Positions 1 through 13,489 of a DNA stretch of 64,000 bases are shown here, piece after piece (position 1 is the stretch's first letter; every line of letters begins with the position of its first letter). The position numbers were made by a program, and so were the translations under genes. The notes beneath the pieces are model-generated. The model did no database searches and was not told the DNA's origin. It saw only the letters and a list, made by a program, of their open reading frames with translations. This stretch comes from Pelecanus crispus (Eukaryota > Chordata > Aves > Pelecaniformes > Pelecanidae), in NCBI RefSeq assembly GCF_030463565.1, contig NC_134643.1, forward strand, positions 40,400,221-40,464,220, written 5' to 3'.

Positions 1-188
1 GTTAACGGGTCAGTACAACAGTCAACTCATTTCTGGTATTCTTTTAAAGTAGCCTCTGGCATCAGGCGATCAGTCACTTAGAGATCTAAATGTTATCCCT
101 ACTCCTGTCCTTTTGTGAAACACTATTTGCATTCTTTCCATGGTCTAAAGTGCATTTCTGTTGCTTTCTTATTCTTCACCTCTGGATT

Positions 189-305
189 CATAGAATAGAA
201 TAATAGAATCATAGAATCGTTTAGGTTGGAAAAGACCTTTAAGATCTTCAAGTCCAACCATTAACCAAACCTAACACTACCAAGTCCACCACTAAACCAA
301 TTAAG
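189..305 (-). repeat. CR1 LINE 3' end, short 5'-truncated copy
   Basis: Read on the minus strand, this is the 3' end of a chicken-repeat-1 (CR1) retrotransposon. It has imperfect ATTCTATG-type terminal octamers (seen on the plus strand as catagaat near 207-216), then the typical GGTTGGAAAAGACCTTTAAGAT block. It stops after about 110 bp, so it is strongly 5'-truncated, as is usual for CR1. A second, longer CR1 in the same orientation begins about 75 bp away. Confidence 0.85.
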
Positions 306-377
306 GGTAGAGTAATAATCCATTTCATGTTTCCTGGCTTGGTGGCTGGATTATTTTTTAATGAAAGTGAAACTAGA

Positions 378-1845
378 ACAGAATCATTAAGGTTGGAAAG
401 GATCTCTAAGATCAACAGTCCAACCATCAACCCAACACCACCATGCCCACTAAATCATGTCCCAAAGTGCCACGTCTACATGTTTTTTGAAGACCTCATC
501 TCCAGGGATGGTGAGTCCACCACCTCTCTGGGCAGCCTGTTCCAATGCTTGACCACTCTTTCAGTAAAGCAATTTTTCCTAATATCCAATCTGAACCTCC
601 CCTGGAGCAAATTGAGGCTGTATCCTCTTGTCCTGTCGCTAGTTACTTGGGAGAAGAGACCAACACCCACCTCACTACAACCTCCTTTCAGGTAGCCATA
701 GAGAGAGATAAGGTCTCCCCTCAGCATCCCTCTTCTCCAGACTAAACAATCTTAGTTCTCTCAGCTGCTCCTCTTAAGACTTGTTCTCCAGACCCTTCAC
801 CAGCTTTGTTGATCTCCTCTGGACACGCTCCAGCACCTCAATGTCTTTCTTGTACTGAGGGGCCCAAAACTGAACACAGTATTCCAGGTGCGGCCTCACC
901 AGTGCCAAGTACAACTGGTGATCACTTCCCTGCTCCTGCTGGCCACACTATTCCTGATACAAGCCAGGATGCTGTTGGCCTTCTTGGCTACCTGGGCACA
1001 CTGCTGGCTCATGTTCAGGTATTAAACAAGACTGGCCCCAAAACTGAGCCCTGGGGAACACCACTTGTGACTGCTTGCCAGCTGGATTTAACTCCATTCA
1101 CCACAACTCTCTGGGCTTGGTCATCCAGCCAGTTTTTTACCCAGTGAAGAGTATGCCTCCAACTTCCTTAGGAGAATGCTGTGGGAGATGGTGTCAAAGG
1201 CTTTATTTACTAAAGTCCAGGTAGATGACATCCACAGTTTCCCTCATCCACCTCGCGGGTCTCCAGGTCACAGAAAGGGATCAGGTTGGTCAAGCAGGAC
1301 CTGCCTTTCATGAACCCATGCTGGCTGGGCCTGATCCTCTGGTTGACCTGCACATGCCTGTTGAGTGTGCTCAAGATGAACCACTCCATAATATTCCCTG
1401 GTACCGAGGTCAGGCTGACAGGCCTGTAGTTCCCTGGATCCTCCTTTTGGCCCTTCTTGTAGATGGGCATCACATTGGCAAGCCTCCAGTCGTTTGGGAC
1501 CTCCCTTGTTAACCAGGACTGCTGATAGATGATGGAAAGTGGCTTGGCAAGCTCCTCCACCAGCTCCCTCAGTACTCTCAGGTGGAACCCATCTGGCCCC
1601 ATAGACTTGTGAGTGTCCAGGTGGCATAGCAGGTCATTCACTGCTTCCTCCTGGATTATGGGGGCTTCACTCTGCTCTCTGTCCCTGTCTTCCAGCTCAG
1701 GGGGCTGAATACCCTGGGGATAACTGGTCTGACTATTAAAGACTGAGGCAAAGAAGGCATTAAGTACCTCAGCCTTTTCCTCATCCTTGGTGGCAGTGTT
1801 CCCCCCCGCATCCAATAAAGGATGGAGATTCTCCTTGGTTCAGAG
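378..1845 (-). mobile_element. CR1 LINE, long internally deleted copy
   Basis: This is a roughly 1.45 kb CR1 copy on the minus strand. Its 3' UTR lies at the left (380-480) and reverse-transcriptase coding sequence at the right (1210-1815). The left part matches the usual CR1 end, with blocks for 'lead to lack of lasting' style CR1 coding such as RLGVGLFSQ and [10 protein letters not shown] in the reverse reading. Around 1020 the sequence jumps from the RT domain after '[10 protein letters not shown]' to a much later part of ORF2, so the middle of the RT, including the F/YADD catalytic motif, is missing. It is a dead copy that cannot move by itself. Confidence 0.9.
1210..1815 (-). pseudogene. 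CR1 ORF2 reverse-transcriptase fragment
   Basis: A 201-codon open stretch on the minus strand carries the N-terminal half of a CR1-type reverse transcriptase. Visible landmarks are AEVLNAFFASVF, KSMGPDGFHLRVLREL, GNYRPVSLTSVPGNIMEW and SQHGFMKGRSCLTNL. These correspond to RT fingers and early palm in non-LTR retrotransposons. The frame breaks near 1210-1220: the expected TVDVIYLDFSKAFD palm motif continues in another frame and is interrupted again by one extra base before AFD. The endonuclease domain and later RT motifs are absent. It is a broken fragment with no expected host function. Confidence 0.85.
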
Positions 1846-2925
1846 GAAATTCAAAATATGCTTAGAGAAAATGAGGTTCCAGCATGGATGCAATGATGCA
1901 TCATAGTAAATTCCTCTATGGTTGTCTACTATCTGCAAGAGCAGAGTATTCAATACTCAAGACACTCATTTCTGCTTGGCAATAATTAAAGTTCCCCACC
2001 TGCTCATTCATTTGCAATTATGTGTGTAGTATATGAAAACAGAAAGACTTGGATTAAAAAAAGCCCAGTTGAAGAAGACAGACATGATGATCTCCAAGGG
2101 CATACAGACCGCTGAAACACCTGTATTGAGGATAGCTGGAGAAAAGGATTTTGTATAGGAACAGAACTCTGATGGTTATCATGGGAAAAGAGCTTACTGT
2201 GAAGAGTTTTATGAAGAAATCAGAGTAAATTTAGGCTGTAGGATATGAATGCAGGGTACGCAGGAGCCAAGAAGGGAAAGAAAGAAGAAGCCCATAGGGA
2301 AAAAGAAAAGAGAGAGGATCAGGAAGAGGGCGGTTGTGGGCTCAGTTCACACAGGCTGCAGTGGAGGATGTCTGTAGCTCATCAGAAACAGATTAAAATT
2401 AAACTGGCCCCTAACAGGTATAATTTGAGCTCTCCAGCACAGCCCTGCATGGCTCTTTGGGTGTTCCTTGCAAGAAGCTGGCCCCTTCCCCAGCAGCACC
2501 TCCTATCTCAGCAAATGACCACTAATGCCATCAAATATTTTTCATCTGCAGCTTGAAAAAGGACCTCCATCTGTTGAACAGATCTAGCCTACTATTACCA
2601 TTGCAAACAGGGAATTGCCATTTTGCAGAGACAAGAACCAAATTTCACCAGCAATCACAGGCCCAAAAGCTGCATGCTAAACCTCCCTGGGAATAGCAGC
2701 ATAGACAGATGGCACACATGTCACAACAGGTGTAGTAGTGTGCAAAAATTAGGGCTGTAGTCTGCTTAGGGTAGTAGCACTATGCAATGCCCATCTTTGG
2801 TTTAGTTTAGGAAATTAAAACTGGTTAAGCAATAACTTGATTGCTGGAAGTGTTGACATGGAGGTGAGGTGATAATGCTATTTGAGGGTGCTTCAAGCAC
2901 TGTACAAAAATACGAAGTTATCAAG
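1846..2925. other. Gene-free stretch, nothing recognised
   Basis: About 1.1 kb of unique sequence between CR1 copies. A 103-codon plus-strand open frame at 2245-2556 is rich in K/E and matches no family I know. There are no splice signals or neighbouring exons to support it. Confidence 0.5.
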
Positions 2926-3007
2926 CCTGCCCATGGCAGGGGGGTTGGACTAGATAATCTTCAAATGTCTCTTCCAACCCAAACCATTCTGATTCTGTGA
3001 TTCTATG
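2926..3007 (+). repeat. CR1 LINE 3' end
   Basis: This is the last roughly 80 bp of a CR1. It has the 'CTGCCCATGGCAGGGGGGTT' block, GGACTAGATAATCTTCAA, and two terminal octamers, ATTCTGTG (2992-2999) and ATTCTATG (3000-3007). Confidence 0.93.
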
Positions 3008-3021
3008 CTAGAATTTAAAAT

Positions 3022-3165
3022 CATAGAATCATAAGAATCATTTAGGTTAGAAAAGACCCTTAAGATCATCGAGTCCAACTGTTAACCTAACACTACTCAG
3101 TCCACCACTAAACCATGTTCCTAAGTGCCACATCTAAACATCTTTAAAATACCTCCGGGGATGGT
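3022..3165 (-). repeat. CR1 LINE 3' end, opposite orientation
   Basis: A minus-strand CR1 3' end begins with catagaat (3022-3029), only 14 bp from the end of the preceding plus-strand CR1, so the two lie tail to tail. It holds the block complementary to 'AACCATTAACCTAACACTAC' and is truncated near 3165. Confidence 0.92.
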
Positions 3166-3188
3166 GACAAAATGGAGGTCCAACCAAG

Positions 3189-3224
3189 ATTCAAAGTGGA
3201 GTCACAATTCAAAGTGGACGCACA
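3189..3224 (+). repeat. 18-bp tandem duplication, two copies
   Basis: Two adjacent 18-bp units start attcaaagtgga at 3189 and 3207 and match at 16 of 18 positions. It is a short local duplication next to the CR1 insertion site. Confidence 0.8.
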
Positions 3225-6200
3225 AATTTCAGTATGCTGAACAAACCTATTGGTAATGTTGAGACCTGTTGAAACCTTTGCAAGGCAAGCACAGTCAAAT
3301 GGCATGTAGTGGCACAGCTAAATGTAGTTTTATACATACAGAAAAACTAAGCATATTTTACAAGGTGGGAGACACATGTTGAGGCATATCAACTGGCCAT
3401 GAGCCTACGGAGAAATTCTTTGGCAAAGTGTTGGAAAGGAGATGTTAAGTGGCAGAAGGAAAATTATTCCTGTTACACATAGCACTTTTTATGCTGTCAG
3501 AAACATACACTGGAAGAGGGACTGGGTCATCAAGTCCAATTTTTGCCATTACAGGTCCTAATTTGAGCAGTGCTTTTCTGTTAAATTGCTAGTGAGTGTG
3601 CAAAGAAGAGCTGCAAGTAAGGAGTTTGGGAGATAATCTTTACTCAAACAGCTCAGTCTTCTTAACATGTGGAGGACAAATCACAACACAACTGAACACA
3701 ACTAACTGCTGTAATCATCCAGGCAGGCAGAAGATGTAATTCCAGGAGCTGAAAGATTAAATCAGTAACACTGCCCTCCTCTGCAGAGAACTATTCATCC
3801 AGAGTGACTGCACTGGGTTAGACTGCCTTGTTAAACCTGTCGGTCACGCATCTCATCTACAGCAGGCTGTACATCTCAGGTGACCTCCCTTTGGTCTCCC
3901 ATTACTACTAAACTTTTAAGAATAACAGGAGGCTGAAATATCAGAAAGAAAGGATTTTTCCAACTCACCTTTGGTAGATACTGGTTAAGGTTTTGGGGGT
4001 TTATATGGCTAATTTTATCACTAGATCTCCTCACCTTACAGAGGAGGCCACTGTCAAGCATCCAATTTTGCAGGTAAGGAAATGGAAGCACAGAGCAATG
4101 GGATGATTCATGATCATTCAGCATCTAGGAAAGGCAAATCTAGGAACACAGACAGGGTCTCCCAGTCCCATTGTGGTCCTTTGCCCACTAAGCAGTGCTA
4201 CAAGTATTATATCATAAACTGAGGCAAGAAATTAAGCAAAGAACTAAGAAGAAAGCCATGATGTCTGGCTCCGTCATGCTATCTTCTGAGTGCAGGTCTG
4301 ACTTCCAGGTAGCCTCTCCTTCCTGTGAAGGCTAGATTCAGGCCTTCTACTCATCTCCATATTCAAATTCTCACACAAAGGGTTGAATGTTCTGTGGTAA
4401 ATCATCAGCTGGAGAGAAATGTATTCTAATACAGAAATATAGATTTCCTTTCCCAAATCCTTTAAATTTGAATAAATAGTACCATGTTAATGCTGACATG
4501 CTCATGTCATAATGTTCTCTTCTATTGACACACACCATCACCTCTCTCCAAATCATTTTGAAAGTAGCTTCCAGCAGATGGTCAGAATGTGAGGGTCGTT
4601 GAGTCCCAGGGGTCCTGCACCTCTCCCAGCCCTGTTCTTCTTCCCATTCCACCCAAAAGTGATGAAGCAGATCACCATTGCCCAGTGTATGTCTTGTTGC
4701 CAAAAAACCATGAACTGTCAGGCTGTGAGGAAGGCTCAGGTTCAGATGGCTCCTCTGCACTGCCTTTCCTGAACGTCAACATGGTTACAAAGAAAATATG
4801 GAGTATCCTGCAAATATCTGCCCTTTACTAGACAGAGCCAAGGACCAAAGAGCATCCAATTTTTTACCCATGTTCCTTAGTAGATATCTATTGAGTGCAT
4901 GCTGGAGGGGACTGAACACTCAGCACTAACACAAGCTCTTTGCCTGAGCACTAGTCCTAGTCTAGCTGAAAGAGATGCCAGAATAGTATTGAAAAGTCTT
5001 GTGCTGCATAGAATTGGAGTGGTCCTTCTGTGTGGCTCCATAGTGACAGCTGGACTGTCATCTGTTCCAAACACAGTAGGAAATGAAACCAAGACATTTT
5101 TTCATTTTGCTGCTTGGAAGTCATCTGACTCTTCATGCAAAGCAGAGGTTTCACACCCTTCTGTTCATACAACACCTTACACCAATTACCCAATGAAGTC
5201 CTTGCAAAGACATGTCAAATTTCACTATGATGGCTGATTAGAAGTTTTTCCCTTTCATTTTTTTTTTTTTTTAACACATATTCCTCAGTGTGCTGGCTGG
5301 GTGGTTAGTAAGGAACTGCCCTTACCAGCCCAGCAGATCTCTGCCAGACTTTCATTTCTCTAAAACTCAGTGGCTTCCTCTATTACCGCTGCCCAAGTAA
5401 AGCAGCTCAGGGTGGGAAAACCCTCTCTGAGTTGTCATTCTGACCTTACATCACACTCGACCTCTTGGCCTCCCTTTCCTATAAAGCAGCAGAAATAATT
5501 CCTTCGGTTCCCCCTTCACAATGCTGGAGTGGGCGGGAGTAAGGGGTTTAAGTGATTAAAGTTTGCATACGCATTGTACCAGTGCTGGGTAATTACTAAA
5601 TATTGTTATTCATGTTACCACTATCTGCAAAGTAGATGTCTTGATAATCAGGCTTCATGACTGTGCAACTGACCCTTACAAACACACTGTAAGACTGACA
5701 TTTTTCCCTGCCACAAAAAAACCCCACCACTCTCCTACAGATACAGATATGCTTCATCAATGCTACAGATCATGGAGGATGTAGCAGTCTACTCCTTGTG
5801 ACCACAGGATTTCTGTGATTTAGAGGATGTTTCCAATGACTGTTAGGGGATAATGTTGGCATGAAACAGCTACTTTGTTTTGTAAGAAAAAAATTTTGGG
5901 GCAGGGGGAAGTTCCGAAATTCTCAAAATGAACCATTTTGACATTTTTCTAAACAAAATACTCTATCCTGTCCATTCCAAGCACTTTCTGGAAATGCTAT
6001 TTTTTGAGAGAACTGGAAAACCAGTTTGTACCATCTGAAATATGATACAAGGAAGACCATTTGGCCTCCCTTACATACTCCTGTCTGCACAAAATCAGCA
6101 GTGGGAAAATGTATATCATTGATCCCTCTTTCCACTCACAAAATTTCTCACATACATTAGCTGCTGAGTCTTCCAGAGAAAGGGAATGAACTAACACCCG

Positions 6201-9200
6201 GTGGTGTTAGACATCTAGAGAGACAGATGTCCAGATAAATAATGAGCTGATGGGTACAACTTTAAGTGATCAGAGTGTAAGTTCAGAATTATTAAAATCA
6301 TGGTATCTTGACTGACACAAGACATCTGTTTCATACTTCCCTTCAGAATTTCAACTTGGTAACCCCATGCGGGATGGAAAAAAGTTTACAGGTTGGGAAA
6401 ACCTTTCCCCACAGAACACTAATATTACTTTCTGAATTAGTAAGAGGAAATAACTGCCCCCTCATGGTCTGAGTACTCATCCATCCTGTAAATAAGGGTT
6501 GAAGCTTTTGCCTTGCCCAGGAGGAATAGGATAGCTGTGAATAGCTGTTCTGGGCTGGCCTTTCTCACACACTATTGTGGACTTTTTGGCCTCTCCTAAC
6601 TGTATGAATATCAGCTCTGTATTGTCTAGAGCCTCCAGCAATAGCATAATGTGAATATTCAGGACTCATGTTAACAGAATTTTCCAGAGCGTATGGAGAT
6701 GATAACAAATATTTTTCTCAGAACGTCTGTCCCCATTAACAACAGTTAATGTCCCTGTTTATAAAAATGAGCGTAATGCTGTCTCCCTTCCCTTTCTTTG
6801 AAAGATTGTTGAAAGGATATGTATGAGGAATTCTGAGACTGGACAGAGGGACCTATAACACATGTTTTCTCGTTGCTGATTGTGCATGGACAGCAATATG
6901 TAATGGAGACCAAAGGGTCCTCCTTGTTTCTTGTGCCATATTTCACATTGGTGCAAACTAGTTTTCCAGCTCTCTGAAAAACTTAGTCTGCATGTATGAC
7001 AGATTAAGACACTGCGAGTTACCAGTGGGAGCTAACCATGAGAAAGGGAGATACAATCCTAAAATGCTATTTTTCTTGTAGTGAAATATGGAAAACAATC
7101 ATAGCATTGTAGAAGACATTGTGAATTTGTACTCTATGCTTCTACAGTTCAGAGTCTTTTCACATATCCAACTCTGGATTAAATTCTATTACCCATAAAA
7201 TGGAAGGAGTTTCCAATTCTTATTCAATTTTAGTTTAAGTCCATATCAATGGAAAAGCAGCACAACTATTGGCATGGCAGCAGCCCAAAGTATGGCTGGC
7301 GTTGCATAAAATACCTCCTGTGCTACAACCGCAGAGTATCTATGGGTTTTTCCGCATAAAACCTTTCATTTTCACCAGTTCTTCTTCATTCTTCCAAGAA
7401 GAATAAAACACTTGCCCTTGAAAGTTTTCTGTTTTCAGCACCCTAATATCTTTCGGAGATACTGACCATTCTGAGCATTATATCATGAATCTTACAGTAT
7501 TTGTTTCCTTTTTAAAGCCCCAGCTTCTTGTCTTATGTGATTTCATGAATCTCATTTTAGAGTTTTGGGGTTGGGATTTTTTTCTAATCACTTTGTAAAC
7601 ATCACGGTTGCAGTGAAAATATTGAAAACGAGAACTTCTAAAAGCATAATACAGCAAGTAGAAAAAATAACAATTTAAACGTAATTGTTTCCAGGTTCTT
7701 CTTAAAGACTTTTCAAGTAGTTCTGCCTAGGCTTTGTAGGCACCAGCGGCACCTACAACATTCATACTATTGATTTTTAATGTTAACCAGGCAATGTTAC
7801 CAATCCAATGCTATCAGTACAACACACTGACTTCAGATAAGGCACTTCATTCCTTGGTGTGTGTGAAGTCTTCTACAAAATAAAGATATATTTTATTAAA
7901 ATAGTCCTCCCCAAAGTGATCTTCCAAGGTTTTCTAATTCTTCTTTAATAGCCCTGCTATTCATAAGGCCAGCACGCTAGTATTTCCATAATCTTTTCCA
8001 CAACTATTTCCATTAGTTTTGAGGTAACATTTTAATTCACTTTAAGAGAAATAATTCATTAAGAAAAAAATTCCACTGTAATTTGGCCTGACTGTGTTCT
8101 GCGGTTCTGACTTTCTGCTGTTTCCTGTAGACACATGCATATGTCTACCTTTGCTGTGCATTAATACATAGAAAAAACATCACGTGTTTTGCTCACAGTG
8201 TCTTTCCCCAATTCCTGGTAAATGAGAACATGTTTTCCTCTATACATTCTCCATCCAGAGAGACCTCTGGTATTTTCACAGTCTACTGTTCAATTTCATA
8301 GGATCAGATCCACCTTCAAAAGAAGCCAAAAAGCCATCTGAACTTCTGCATCTAGGTATCTGCGATAATAGCTCATGGCACCTTTTCAAAAGGACCGTGT
8401 TATTTTTAAAGAGAGAAGACCAGAGGATGCTAGTCTTGGATCAGCTGTCGGTTTCCATATGTGCTGGGTGAATCCAGTTAGGGGTCTTGATTGACCTAGT
8501 CACAGGCCAGCTTGCAACCTCCCGAAACAGCAGGGACTCTGCTGAAAATTTTGTTGCAGACTGATAACATTGGAAGTCATGGCCCTCCGATCAACATAAT
8601 ACTTCCCATACATTCTCAATACTATATCCAAATAGTACTTTTCAGACTTTCAACCTGTCGCTGAGCCAGCCCCATTCGTCTTCCATTAAGTTTACCAAAT
8701 TTTCTCCACGTTTTGGGTTTTGTGATTCATTCCTTCTCCTTACGTTGATTTTCTGCATTGTGGGCTTTTATTTGTGTTGGAGTTTTTTAGTCTAGTTTTT
8801 AGCAAGGAATTCAAGTGCCATTCAAGTTTTCATTGTACAGTTGCATTTGTTTTCACAGTTTAAGAACCTTTATTGTACAGACACATTTATTGTTGGAAAA
8901 CAATGCTCATATTTTAATTTGGAGGAAAACACTAGTGAAAGCAATCCTGTAATGCTTTAATTTCTTATTGAATATTCTAAGTTGAAATGTGAGCACTTTG
9001 GGGAAAAATCTGATCATTTTCACATGTTATTCCTTACACAATTTATAATAGTTAAATATCACATATGTACATGCAAGCAGAAGTGTGTAGGTGTGTGCAT
9101 ATGTTGGAGGCTAACTCAAAGATCTGTTTCAAGCATCAGTAAGAACATATCCACGAAATGTTTCAAACAAGTCTAAAGAGTGGGCATTTTTTGTCATAAC

Positions 9201-12200
9201 CATTCGGAAACATCCACAGGAGGTTTCCTAGCAGAAATCTTCTGTGACATGCAATCCTTTCTTCTAAAACCATCCAGGAGACAGTTTGGTGGGGATTCCC
9301 CTTACCCACCATTCTCTTTAGTGCCATTCATAATTGTGTGACTAAGCAAGACAATCATCTTTACTCACACAAAAAAGCAAATCAGTATGCAGATTTGGTC
9401 CTACCTGTTTCTGTTCTGCCTCCAGAACACTTACGAGCATACCAGAAAGTCAGGTGTACAAGCAATCCATCCACAGATGACATTTTACTTAGAACTGGAC
9501 TTCTTGAGAGCAATTTGCTAGCAAAGATTTTTCAGTTAGATTCAGAATTTAAAGTGAAAGGAGAAATATGCAAGACCTTTGCTTTTTAGTAGTTAAAAAA
9601 CAGAGAAGTGCTTCACACCCTAAGTACATTTCCTCTTCATCTCCACAGGAAATAAGACTGCCTATAGAAGAGCTACTGTGGGTCGAGTGTAGATGCATTT
9701 TATTTTAAAGTCACATATCTTCTTTTTTCAAAGGCCTGGACTAGCAACTATGATGTGCTGTGAATGGACACCCCCTAATCAGCTTTAAGGCGATGTAAAG
9801 ATTTAATTAGCTAGTAATAGATACGTAAAAGATCAAGAAATGAGAGAATTAAGTTTCTGTTGCTTTTTTGAAGAAGCTAATGAGTCTCTGCGCCCAAACT
9901 AAAATAAAGCAAGTTTCTAAACAGACAATAAACCAAACAAATGTTGGAGAAGATCAAAATACAATCTCAAGTAGCATACTTTAAAGTAATCAAAACGTAA
10001 GTACCGTGGCAGATTGGGTTGCTAATCTTTTTTCCTAAGTAAACAAAACTTATGCAGTTTCTCTAGCTGTCAGTTCTTTACTGATTTGAGAGACTCAAAA
10101 GTCTCACAGCTAACTCAGCCCCTGCCACTTTCACTAAAATTGACAGCTAAGCAACAGCAAGACTGTTCTACTAATCATAGATCACGTGCTGATATTTTAA
10201 AGTGTCTATATGAGTTAATTACCTTAAGAAAGGGAATAGCTTTTCTAACACAGCTATTTGATTGTTGTGAAAGCATATTCATTCAATCAATTACTCAAGA
10301 ATTAGTTAATATCTAGGAAAGTCTATATGACAGTTATGAAAAACTTCAAAAACTTATGAAAAAGAGTTATGAAAGGAGCCTTACCCTCCAACTTAAACGA
10401 ATCTTATTGTTTCATATTAATGGGTACAGGGCTCGGGACTCTTACTTCATCCTTTTTCAATACCTCTGGTTTGCCACATGAGCCTACTCTGTGCATATCT
10501 GTGCAGCAAAATTGAAGGAGAAACTGTAGCATGTGCTACCATAGCTAGGGTTGTTTTATTTTAACCCAGCTAGTGCGGATATCAGTAGCAGAGGAGCTAT
10601 GATACACCAGGCTTTAGCTGCTGTGTACTACTTCTATCTCCACGTACACGGGTAAAGTACAACAGTCCTTTCAAAGCTTTGCAAAAGCAGATATACAAGT
10701 TGAATTTCAATTGCAAAGGGCTCAGAGTTCAGGCACACCAACTCTGTTTTCCATCAGCACACTTGAAATGGTCTCCTGTTTCCATAAGAGACTTTCCTTT
10801 TGGAAAACCAGCAATTCTGGTTCAATAATTGCTAAAAAAATACCCAAAGAAATTTTAGATTAGCTAGTATTTTCTTTCCCCTCCCATATAAGGTAAAAAG
10901 GCACATCAGTGAGATCCTCTACATTAGCATGCCATTTGTTCTATGCATGGGAATTTAAAACCAGTCTCCTGATCATCCCCACTCACTGTACTCTGGCTTG
11001 CATTTGGGACCACTCTTGGAGCCTGCAAAAATGAATTCCTTTCAGATGTAATAAAACTGGAAGATGCTTTCAGAAACTCACTTGATATTCCCCAGTTGTT
11101 AACAGGAGCTCAGGCCACAGGACCACACTAGAGCTAATTCAAAATAAACTCAAAACAAATGCAGTGTAGAAGTTGGGTCTTCAATGCCAGTTTTTTTAAC
11201 TTACAGATCTGCTCCTATAGCATTGCTCCTTTTGCTAATGAAGATATAAGATATCTTGCAACAAATTCTAATATCTTATTTGAAATGTTTAAGCACTGAA
11301 GTTGAATGGTCTAAGCAATGGGAAGCAGGAAATTAAAATGTTGCTTGTACTAGACCCTGAACCAGAATAATCAGGCACAAGTAGGCAGATAGTCGCACAG
11401 AAATAAATATTTGTGCAAGAAGCAATTGAATATTTAAAAGTAGTCATGAATCTTCTCATACCTGGGCACACATGGAAGCCTATTAAAAAAACCCTATAAT
11501 TTCTGGCATTGCATCTTGAATTACACTCAAAAGAGGCTGTGGTGGGATGCATCAGTTCTTCCTCTGCTTCCAAGGAAGTCTTTGCAGGAACTGTATGTAG
11601 GAGTCAGTGATAATGAAGTGTTGTTTAGCTGAAGAAGGAATGAATTCACATTTTCTAGTCACCTCAGGTTATGTTTTGTTGATATTCACAGGCTTAGGAA
11701 GTCTGTAGGTCTTAGAGTAACTCCAGAAGTGCTGCAGAAATAGTGAAAATGAAATGGTGAAGTAGCAGACATGCCTAGAGCACAGAAAACAAAGTTTAGG
11801 AAAAGCAGAAGTAAAAGCAGGGATGATGAAAAAAAATTGTATGTCACAGGAGGAACCAATAGTCAAAATGTCTGAAGGAATATCTTGGAGAAAACAAAAT
11901 GGGGCTGGGTAAAATACCAGTAGAACATATTCCTCTGGAGTCACATAAGGTGTCCACTATCCAATCCCCTGGTTGGATAAAGATAAAATATAATAAAATA
12001 CAGCATGACTGAGAAGGTAAGTATTACTGGGAAAGATTCATTATGGTAGGTGGTAATTCTCTGAATAAGACTGGATATTGTTACGAGTTGTAACTTTTCA
12101 TTTAAACAATGATATTTTCATTTCAAAAAGAAACATTTTGAGAAGTTAGAGGAACTAATCAGTAGGTCTGAAGGTTAAAGGTAAACATGAAGCAGGACTG

Positions 12201-12265
12201 GAATTTCTGCAAGTCAAAAGTGCAAAATTCTTTAGAATTTGCCTCAAAAGTAAAGAAGAAAAATA
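3225..12265. other. Gene-free AT-rich intergenic DNA
   Basis: About 9 kb with no exon I can support on either strand. Open frames here are short, unrelated to known families and without paired splice sites. It contains one MIR-like relic (listed separately) and a T15 run at 5258-5272. In the mammalian gene order, IFNG regulatory DNA would lie in the IFNG-IL26 interval, but nothing here can be assigned to a particular element by eye. Confidence 0.5.
4055..4210 (+). repeat. Ancient MIR/L3-type SINE-LINE relic
   Basis: The stretch resembles the widespread amniote MIR/L3-like motif 'gaggcacagag...gtcacacagc...cccaggtctcc...cagtgc'. Visible parts are ggaagcacagagcaatggga, gatcattcagcatctagg, cagggtctcccagtccc and the closing cactaagcagtgcta. 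Divergence is high, consistent with an old insertion. Confidence 0.55.
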
Positions 12266-12269
12266 TGAC

Positions 12270-12935
12270 AGACAAGAGTGTAGGTCTGCTGAAGATGACC
12301 TGGAAGTGCTGGTGGACAGCTGAACATAAGTGGATTTCATCTTGGCAGCAGCAAAGGCAAATGGTATCCTGGGCTATATCAGCAAAACTACAGCCAGCAG
12401 GTCATGGGATGTTCTCTCTCCCATTCTGTTTGGCAGTTGTCAGGCCACACCCCGTATAGAGCACCCAGCTTTGGTCCCCCCAGATCAAGATAGACACTGA
12501 AAAATAGAGGAATGTTCATACAATGGCCTCCAGTGTCATTAGAGGGTTGGAGGCCTCTACTTACGAAGAAAGACTGAAGGAATTGAGTTTCTCCAGCCAC
12601 AAGGTGAGAAGGTTCGGGGTTGTCTAACCACAGCCTTCCACTACCCAAAAGGTAGTTACAGAGAAGATGGAGGCACTCTTTTCACACAGATGCATGGTGA
12701 CGGGACAAGGTGCAACAGGCTGAAGTTGCGTCAGGGAGATCTTCAGCATGAGAAAAATTAAATATCAGAGTAGGTTGCCCAAAGAAGTGGTGGAACTTAC
12801 CTTCAAGTATTCAACACTGTGCTTGACAGGGCCCTAATAACTCAACCAGAGGCCCCACTTCCTGCAGAAGGTTGGACCAGGTATCTCCAGGGCTCCCTTT
12901 CAACCTGGGCTTTTCTAGGATACTATTCTGATGAC
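12270..12935 (+). repeat. CR1 LINE fragment, diverged
   Basis: Plus-strand CR1 3' half. Recognisable CR1 landmarks in order are the 'ggcagcagcaaaggcaaatg' and 'atcctgggct' block, a degenerated 'caccccgtatagagcaccca' block, 'gaagaaagactgaaggaatt', 'ggtgacgggacaaggtgcaa' and 'ggttgcccaaagaagtggtg'. It ends in a worn terminal part near 12935. It is more diverged than the CR1s at the left edge. Confidence 0.8.
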
Positions 12936-13489
12936 AGCAGCCAACTCAACCACCTCCTCAAGTATAGCAGGAACATAGCAGGGCCCTGAGGGACAGAAAG
13001 AAGGACTGGTCAGCAGTGATAACTGCCTCTTGGATGTCAAAAAGGGTGTGAAAGAACTTCCGAAATTCACACCGAATCAGCCCACGTAAACACAGAAGTA
13101 GAAAAACAGCAAATGATGCCATCATCATGTAAACAAGAGGAGCATAAGGAAAGAAGTGAGGTTGGTACAGGTTAAGACTGCACTGGATGGTTGTATGCTT
13201 TGTAGCCCAAAAATTATACAGCCAATTCATCTCCATTTTTAGTATGGATGGGGGCATTAAGAAGCATTAGTGAATGTAGTAGGTGAGCAAGATCATTCTG
13301 AGAGCTGCTGACACAGAACACGGAAGCAAAGTCAAGATGACTGATAGCGACAGGAATGGAAACCATCTCCTCTAAGGCAAAAGCAGAGGCAAGAAGGTAG
13401 AGTTAAAGGTTCTTCCACCAAGGAAACAAGCCAGACAAATAGGCACATGAAAATGCAGCTGCAGTAGGGAGAGATTTTAATCAATCTAT

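Noticed and set aside
327-745. Plus-strand open frames of 122 and 66 codons
   Set aside because: Antisense readings of the CR1 LINE 3' region.
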